DNA from: Eurosta solidaginis | Lineage: Eukaryota; Arthropoda; Insecta; Diptera; Tephritidae | DNA length: 64,000 nt | Assembly (NCBI RefSeq): GCF_040869045.1 | Contig: NC_090322.1 | Location: 269,478,662 to 269,542,661, forward strand | Reading direction: 5' to 3' | Shown: positions 57,061-64,000 of the stretch, one piece after another | Layout of the letters: every line of letters begins with the position of its first letter | Position numbering within the stretch: position 1 is the first letter of the stretch | Program-made: the position numbers and the translations under genes | The notes under the pieces: generated by a model | What the model was told of the DNA's origin: nothing | The model's database searches: none | Seen by the model: only the letters and a program-made list of their open reading frames with translations

Positions 57061-58345
57061 GCGCACAACCCGCTCAGCGGGGATGAAAATATAAAAAGGC
57101 ATGTTTCGCCAAATTGAAGTCAACAAATTTTCCATACGTTTCATATGGTGTCTACAAATGTATACTTTCGGCTGAGTGATTGTGTTTTTTTCAAGTAGGG
57201 TCTGGGGGTCAAAAAAATAACATTTCGAATGATTTTATGCACTAAATTGGCTTAAAATAGATAGTTAGGAAGGTAGTAAAAACCTTGGGCCCTGGTTTTT
57301 TATTACTTTTTATTTTATTTAACTTTTTACCAAACTTGCTACAAATGTAGACTACTGGGCAAATAAAGTTTAAGAATTATCACAGAATTATATTTTATTT
57401 TGAAATAATACTTGATACTTATGTAAAAAGTGGGAGTAATTTCTTACCCATTATTCCTATTTTTAGCAGGAGTCTAAGTCGCGGTAAGAAGAAGCATTAT
57501 GTTGAATTGTATTACAATACATTTCTTTGAATGAAAGTTATAGCAAAAAACCATTTGAATATGACTCCGCGGTGGACCGATGAAGGGAGATAGGCAATGC
57601 CAATTTTTTGTCGGTTGGCTTTTTCGTGTGGTTCCTCTCAAAATATCTCCCTGGATCCGCCCCTGCATATAGGAATGACATCCACATCTATTTTCTTTCT
57701 TCAAATAATTTATCCTTCTACGAATTTTTTTATTGCTTTGTTTTTGCAATTTCCCCTCGAGCACTAAATCGAAAATTTCGTTTGTTTATGAGACGAATGC
57801 GTGAATACAAACAAAGAAAGCAGCGTAGTTATCCATTCATTAACACGGGCTATCCCGCATAGAAATCATGAGCTCATTAAAATGAAATGTTATCCATACA
57901 TATGTGTGAACATTAGGGTCATTCATATTTAGTTGAGCGTTGAGTTGAACTAAAATGTTTCACAAAGCGAGGGAGCTAGAGAGAAAGGAAGAGATGGAAA
58001 ATACGCTTCCCAAGGCAGTCGGTTGTATGTACCGGAGCGACTCAGGATTTTCCCGACCAAGGGCTGTCATTTCAGTATACTGCTACAACAACAACGGAGA
58101 GGGAGGAAAGGACGTAGAGAGAGGAGATAATAAAAGGATAAAGAAATGAAGGAGAAGGGGAGAGCATGAGGTAAAAACTTCTTAAGAATTATGAAGATAA
58201 ACCAAAGTTGGGGCAGAACAACGTCTGCCGGGTTGCTAGTACTATTCTAACATTATATACCAATTAAAGTAGAAGAAACTTTATAAGCATCGGCGAAGCC
58301 AGACCCAATAAATTTCCAGGGTATAGGATGTATTTTGTAATCTCC
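57061..58345. other. Gene-free stretch
   Basis: No supported gene. 57480-57565 is an inverse relative of 46520-46600. A + frame at 57955-58149 is low complexity and unconvincing. Confidence 0.4.
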
Positions 58346-58800
58346 CTGTTCAAATTGAAACTGAAACGCTCTCGTTCTTATAAGACGAAATACTTTTCAC
58401 GGTGTAAAACCCCTTCGTTGAACTGGCCGACCAATTAAGACCTCTAATAGACCGAATGTGTCCATAGTCTAATTTGTCCCCAGGACTTATGTTATAGAAT
58501 AACTCCATCCTCTTGGCAAATACTAGTTTTCTAGGTCCTACCTTAATTGCTGCCTCAAAATCTGGCAAATCTGTAACCCCTAGTAGCTAGAGCCTTAATC
58601 TCGCGAACGCAGGACACGAACACAGAACGTGTTCAACCGTTGCTTTCTGCAGCTCGCACTTCCTACATCTGCCGTTACTAACGAGACCTAACTTATATGC
58701 TTGTGAACCCAAAAGGCATTGCGCAGTTGGTATGGTCATTGTAGCCTTAAGTCTTCTCTCTTTATTAGACGTCTACCGTGGATTCATCGAGTGCTGCACC
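58346..58800 (-). mobile_element. LOA/R1-type element 3' fragment
   Basis: The minus-strand frame at 58350-58568 contains 'VFAKRMELFYNISPGDKL', and upstream CAACGGTTGAACACG, CTCGCACTTCC and GAATCCACGGTAGACG segments correspond to 48415-48600 and to 480-840. Directly abutted by the retroposon at 58808. Confidence 0.65.
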
Positions 58801-58807
58801 CTTCTTT

Positions 58808-59120
58808 ATCGGATGCAGATCCGGCACGTTCCGGTAACAAGCACCATAATGGTACAAAACCGACCAACTCGACAACGAATTGGTATGACCACATGAAACC
58901 TTCTAGGCCATTCCCGTCCTCGCACCCCCTAGATCCATCAGGAGTTCGGGGTCGCCAGAGCCTCGGCTGTTTATGTAACAGGGTATGTGAGGTTGACAAT
59001 TGGGTTGGAGAAGCTATATATTGCGCTAGACAACCCCTTGCATCAATTTGGTATTTTAGTCGCCTCTTATGACAGGCATACCTACCGCGGGTATATTCTA
59101 AGCCCCCTAACCCGCTGGGG
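58808..59120 (-). mobile_element. Dispersed ~400 bp retroposon, 3'-truncated copy
   Basis: Minus strand begins (at 59120) with CCCCAGCGGGTTAGGGGG and keeps the hairpin/pseudoknot block (GGTAGGTATGCCTGTCATAAG), the tract CAACCTCACATACCC and the CCGGATCTGCATCCG hairpin, then stops, lacking the CAA tail. Frames of 117 and 117 codons on both strands are shadows. Confidence 0.8.
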
Positions 59121-60430
59121 TATTGAAAATTATTCATTTAATTTTGTTACATTGACAATAAAATCCGAAGCACCAAGCAAAACCAACTAGATTTTTTGTT
59201 CCATTAGGCATTCAATGCATTTCTACTTTGTAGAAAACTTGACTAACTATGGCATACAATACAATTGACGATCCCAAAATTCAAATGGTGATTTCAAAAT
59301 TGCAATGGACAAAGAAAAATCCAACTGACGCTTTTGAAAATCCAACTAACTTTTTCTAAAATACAGTTGACACTTTCTAAAATCCAACTTGAAATGGTTT
59401 AGAACTTAGATCAAAGTATATTTTTTAAATTTAATTTAATAACTTGGGAAAAATTTAAACAATGTGACATCAGGCCGGGCAGCCGTTTCGATTAAACCTT
59501 GTAAATCTCTTCAAAGCCTTTCGAACTCGTACTCCTACGATAGTTGAACTGTTAAAAACGCATTCAGCCTCGTCATGCCTTAGATATTTTTTGTGTTTTT
59601 GTTATAACGATTTTAAGCTCCTGTTCCGCTGTTCATTGCGTTTATATCTAAATATATTTAGGCAATTCACAAATTCTCGTTTTCGTTGTAAAGTTGTAAG
59701 CTTTAAGTTTTTTCCGTGGTTTCCAATATAAAATTTAATTAAAACGTAGCATATACGACGAAAAGCAAACCTTGTGAATTGCCTAATTGCTACTGAAAAT
59801 TAGTCGGGAAAGTAGTTAGAAAGTCGGATGAAGTTTGCATTTTTCCACAAATGATATAAGCCTTACATAAGGCGTAAAACTTTGTTTGCTACTTTTTCTA
59901 GTAAATATGTTTGGTGACGGCTTTTCTTTTCTTATACGTAATAGTTAAAAAAAATGTTTAAATATAATTCAGAACGTTAATCGAACTGGCTTCCATTTGC
60001 CTTCTATAGGCGGTAAAATTAGTTTAAGCTTTCCTCCATCGATTGCTCTAAAAATAAAACTTGAAAAATAAAAATGCATCAATTCAATCATAACCACGCA
60101 GAGCTAAAATAAGCGGAACCGTCATACTTACGGCACCGTAAATACTTACTTCCGTCAGCCGGGTGTGAGTAAAATTCTGCGAAATTATATTTTAAATTTT
60201 GTTTACTTTGCTTGTTCGGCGTTGTTGGGAATTACATTTAAATAAAGCGTACACTGTAGAACAAAACTTGCCTAAAATGAGGAAAACATTTCCTAAACCA
60301 ATTTTCTTTAAATTGAGAAAATTTTCAATGTAATGATACCTACATATATGACACTACTTTATTTAGTCTTGTATTCCAAGCTAGAAAAACTGACGAAACT
60401 TTATGGGACTTCCAAATACAAAAACAATTC
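59121..60430. other. Gene-free stretch
   Basis: A short tandem of (TTTTCTAAAATCCAACTGAC)-like units lies at 59290-59395. 59180-59215 weakly resembles the CTAGATTTTTGACTCCATTAG part of blocks A and B at 31970/33040. No gene. Confidence 0.4.
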
Positions 60431-60845
60431 CCCAGCGGGTTAGGGGGTCAGAATATACCCGCGGTAGGTATGCCTGTCGTAAGAGGCGACTAAAATACCA
60501 GATTCAAGGGGGTGTGTAGCGCAACCCTTCAGGTTACCAGCGCAATATATACATAGATTCTCCAAACCCAATTGTCAACCTCACCTATCCGCGGCGAATC
60601 CTGTTTCGCTAACAGACGAGGCTAAGGACCCCCACTCAAGGAACTTGGTGGTGGGATGGGAGGGATGGCCTGAAGGTTTAATGTGGCTATATAAATCGTT
60701 CCCGAGATGGTCGGGCTAGCACCTTAATAGTGCTGTGTTACCGGAGCGTACCGGATCTGTATCCGGCAAAGGACCATCACATCGATAACACTCCCCAAAG
60801 CCTTCGGGGAGTAACCTTATCGCTACAACCACGACAACAACAACC
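60431..60845 (+). mobile_element. Dispersed ~400 bp retroposon, full-length copy
   Basis: Starts CCCAGCGGGTTAGGGGG and ends in a CAA-rich tail (CAACCACGACAACAACAACC). It has 5' hairpin GCGGGT/ACCCGC, the GGTATGCCTGTCGTAAGAGG block, and a strong 3' hairpin (ACTCCCC/GGGGAGT). No coding potential. No clear target duplication was found here. Confidence 0.85.
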
Positions 60846-61985
60846 ATGAGAAAGCGAGACCACTATTCCCCCAAAATTAGAGAGTTTGACATGTTTTTGT
60901 TTATGTTCTAAATATTTTTTTTCATTAACATTATTAACAATAAAAACAATTCACTTTTTTTTTCACAAGAAATTTGATTTAGTTGTGTTTTTATGGACAA
61001 AATTTTCAAGCTACAACGAAATTTTCGTTTGTCAGAAAAAATAAAGAAAAAAACGGCAGAAAGTCAAAGAAACCTATCGAAATACAAACTGGCTCGTTTG
61101 TTTTTAATGAACTAGGTTGTATTTTTCTTGTATTTCGTTAGTTTTTTTTTAAATATAGTTTACACCCTTAAACCAGTGCTGAAACAGTATTAGGAGGGAG
61201 GATGACCAAAAATATAAGAGAAAATACCAGAGAAAATAAAGTAGTGTCATATAAGAATTTTTTTTTTTTGTATAAAACTTTTCATTAGTTTGAGGAAAAC
61301 TTTTTCTTAATTTTTTTTCAATACTTGATTGAATATTTCTCACAACTCGTACGAGTTAGCTCGACTGTAAAGTTACCGACCTTAACTAGAAATCCATGGC
61401 CGTGACTGTTACGCAATTAAATTTTTTTTTATACAAATCTCTCCATATTTAAGAAAATTATTTCTATAACCAAGAAAAAAAACATCTTAGGTTTTGAGAA
61501 AACTACATGTCTACATTAAGGGAAGTTTTTTTCTGAAAACTTTTTTCGATTTTTGAATATAGCTCTAGGAAATTTTCGTATATATTTCTTGTGTGAAAAA
61601 TAGCAGCCAAGTAATTTTGACATTTCCTTTATCTCTGTATTCGCTACGAAGCGGCGTCCTTCCATGCAAGACTCGAAAGTCAGATTCAATAATGCATTAG
61701 AAGAATATTTGTTTAACCGACTCTGTTCTTACAGGGTCGTTACCCAAGAAATCACGAGACGCACATATACTAATTTATTGGCGAAACATGGGATCGATCC
61801 CCTGTGCACTTTTCCTTAAACATCTTTTGAAAAAGATAACAGAAAGCGTATGGGTTTTGAGGTGGAATTTTTCATTTCTTGCGTTGTGATACCACGCGGA
61901 TACCGTAAATATTTTTCCTCAAATTGCATAACATGCAAATGACGATAATAATAAATAATTATACCTCCGTGGAAATTAATGTCAG
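60846..61985. other. Gene-free stretch
   Basis: AT-rich with poly-T tracts; no supported gene. Confidence 0.4.
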
Positions 61986-61989
61986 GCGT

Positions 61990-62345
61990 ATCTCTAGTTT
62001 GTGGTGGATAAAGCGCAAATCCCCACGGTACCAAAAGCTAAGGTATGGATACCATGTGTGATGAAGTCGGAGGATACACTGCGACTTCTGCAGAATCAGA
62101 ATCCGAACATACCGACACAGGATTGGAAAGTACTTACTGTATCTCGGCCTACCGAGGATGGTCAGTTCTGCATCTTCTAAATAAAAAAGCAGGCGGAGGA
62201 TATTTTGTACACGCAGCTTGGCAAAATGTCCTTTGGCATTGGCAAAGATTACATGCCACTCAGGAAAAGAAGTCCCGAGGATAAAAACCCTAACACGCTA
62301 GAGGTGGGCGAAGTCGAAAAGGACCTCAAAAGCCTAAGGGAAAAA
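61990..62345 (+). mobile_element. LOA/R1-like element ORF1 remnant (DUF4780-like), copy 2
   Basis: In the frame starting with the bases GTGGATAAAGCG (~62005) the + strand reads like the ORF1 proteins of fly non-LTR elements: TVPKAKVW, LQNQNPNIPTQDWKVL, RPTEDGQF, LGKMSFGIGKDYMPL, LEVGEVEKDL. It aligns with 12300-12688. The 79-codon frame at 62045-62284 is in a different frame and is a shadow. Truncated upstream. Confidence 0.55.
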
Positions 62346-62406
62346 AGAAAGACAATTTTGGTTATCATATAGAAAACAAAATTATTTTATAAGACATCGT
62401 ATATAT

Positions 62407-62917
62407 TGTGACGAATATTAGCATCCCTAAGCGATACTACCATCACTAAGGCGATACTAAGCAGCCACTCGAATGTACATAAACAAATCAATCATCATCT
62501 ACACATATACATACAAGGCAACGGAGAGATACTCATAAACACATGTAATCATCAGCCGAAGTAGTACTCACATATACACACGCATATGGCTATGCGAGAG
62601 GCTATAAACTACAAATACACACGCATATAGCTGGCAACAAAGCAGGAGATTCTAGAAGGAGAAACGTCTAGACATTTGGAGAAATGTGCGGACAAGGCAA
62701 CAGAGAGTATAAAAGCAGCGCAAGCTGAGTAGTCAGTAATCAGTTTGATTTAAACTTGCTATCAGTTACGAAGTGAAGTATAATTGTACTACTCCCGAAG
62801 TAATCTAATAAAGACCATTTTGCATTACTGAATATTGGAGTTATTTATTCGACAATTTAGCGATTCAAACGTTTGCAGAAGGTATAAAATAAGCGGAGTT
62901 TCTCTAAATTCGTTACA
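62407..62917 (+). mobile_element. Solo LTR of a Ty3/gypsy-like retrotransposon (copy C)
   Basis: 511 bp from TGTGACGAATATTAGC to AAATTCGTTACA with perfect ATAT duplications at 62403-62406 and 62918-62921. Contains GAGAGTATAAAAGCAGCGC (~62703) and AATAAAGACC (~62807). Confidence 0.92.
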
Positions 62918-62921
62918 ATAT

Positions 62922-63056
62922 AAATACATTCTTACTTCTAAGAAGGGCGCGCTAAGGCAATCCAACCGCAGCTCACTTCATTTTGAAGACCACCCCTAAA
63001 TGTGAAGCTTTTGTTGAGAGCATCTTAAAAATATTGTTTACCGTTGCAAATGCTTC
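62922..63056. other. Spacer between LTR and RTE copy
   Basis: Nothing recognised. Confidence 0.4.
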
Positions 63057-64000
63057 TTACTTACTTAATTGGCGCTTAACCGTCTAAACGGTTATGGCCG
63101 TCCAACAAGGCGTGCCAGTCGCTCCTTCGCTCCGCCAACCGGCGCCAATTGGTCACACCAAGGGAGTTTAAATCGTTTTCCACCTGGTCCTTCCAACGGA
63201 GTGGGGGCCGCCGTATACCTCTGCTGCCATAGACGGGTTCCGATAGAAACACTTTCTTGGCCGGAGCATCATCTTTCATTCGCATAACATGGCCTAGCCA
63301 GCGCAGCCGCTGCGTTTTAATTCACTGGACTATGTTGATGTCTGCGTATAGCTCGTACAGCTCATCATTAAATCTTCTTCGGTACTCGCCATCGCCAATG
63401 CGTAGAGGTCCATAAATCTTTCGAAGAACTTTTCTCTCGAACACTCCCAAAGCCGCTTCATCTGCTGTTGTCATGGTCCATGCTTCTGCCCCATATAGCA
63501 GGACGGGTACGATAAGTGACTTGTAGAGTATGATTTTTGATCGCCGAGAGAGGATTTTACTTTTCAATTGCCTACCTAGTCCAAAGTAGCATTTATTGGC
63601 AAGATTGATTCTTCGCTGGATTTCAGTGCTGATGTTGTTGCTAGTGTTGATGCTGGTTCCCAAATAAACGAAGTCTTTTACTATTTCGAAGTTATGGCTG
63701 CCAACAGTAGCGTGGTTGCCAAGGCGCATATGCGCTGACTCTTTGCTCGATGACATCAGATACTTCGTTTTGTCCTCATTCACCATCAAGCCCATCTTTG
63801 CCGCTTCTTTTTCCAGTTTGGAGTAAGCAGAACTAACAGCGCGGGCCGATGATATCAATGTCATCAGCATATGCCAGTAATTGCACGCTTTTATAGTATA
63901 TTTTTCCAGTGCGGTCAAGTTCTGCAGCTAGTATAATTTTCTCCAGCATCAAATTAAAGAAATCACACGATAGGGGGTCACCCTGTCAAATGCCGATGTT
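63057..64000 (-). mobile_element. RTE-like retrotransposon, 3' part, runs off the window
   Basis: The best-preserved RTE copy. On the minus strand: an RT segment at the window edge with frameshifts; 'AKMGLMVNEDKTKYLMSSS' and 'VKDFVYLGTSINTSNNISTE' (63322-63918); 'INLANKCYFGLGRQLKSKIL', 'YGAEAWTMTTADEAALGVFE', 'RIGDGEYRRRFNDELYELYA'. After a frameshift comes 'PLRWKDQVENDLNSLGVTNW' (63076-63285), then the 3' UTR and TAAG-type tail at ~63057. The N-terminal half lies beyond 64000. Confidence 0.88.

Noticed and set aside
58719..59137. 117-codon frames on both strands
   Set aside because: Both lie over the LOA and dispersed retroposon copies and are shadows.

Overview
The window looks like a dipteran, most likely tephritid (true fruit fly) chromosome. 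It is intron-rich and packed with RTE, LOA/R1-like, jockey, Penelope, Ty3/gypsy, hAT, SINE and foldback-type repeat remnants. That assignment is inference from repeat content and from a fly-style gene with 60-80 bp introns. Nothing here is bacterial; there are no operons, rRNA or CRISPR arrays.

Two host genes are supported. (1) A + strand LL5/PHLDB-family gene (FHA domain, long disordered region, coiled coils) has exons at 1878-3970, 6526-6725, 6786-7696, 7776-7884 and, after a 37.2 kb intron, 45084-45276. All donor/acceptor phases agree. Its first exon(s) and its C-terminal PH domain were not found in the window. (2) A short intronless gene at 33844-34533 (+) encodes a secreted, catalytically dead trypsin-like serine protease homologue. 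It is nested in the giant LL5 intron and has its own TATA box.

Layout: 1-1877 upstream intron with RTE and LOA retroelement fragments; 1878-7884 first four LL5 exons with TE-bearing introns; 7885-19437 nested MITEs, a solo LTR, LOA pieces interrupted by a ~400 bp dispersed retroposon, a hAT relic, SINE and RTE pieces; 19438-26735 a 7.3 kb hexanucleotide satellite (AACTTT/AACTTA); 26736-30458 a Helentron/HINE-like element inserted in that satellite, which resumes at 30459-30735; 30736-33800 a MITE and promoter-like duplications; 33844-34533 the protease homologue; 34534-45083 SINE, a second, inverted HINE-like element, gypsy integrase and RTE relics; 45084-45276 LL5 exon; 45277-64000 intron or downstream DNA with a TIR element, LOA RT/RNase H, a ~120 bp tandem repeat field, two more solo LTRs, a jockey relic, an RTE copy split by a Penelope-like element with a candidate hammerhead ribozyme, and an RTE copy running off the window end.

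The most notable biology is structural: an apparently functional gene whose intron carries a multi-domain satellite, a transposon nested in that satellite and a nested gene. Well-defined target-site duplications allow several insertions to be ordered in time.
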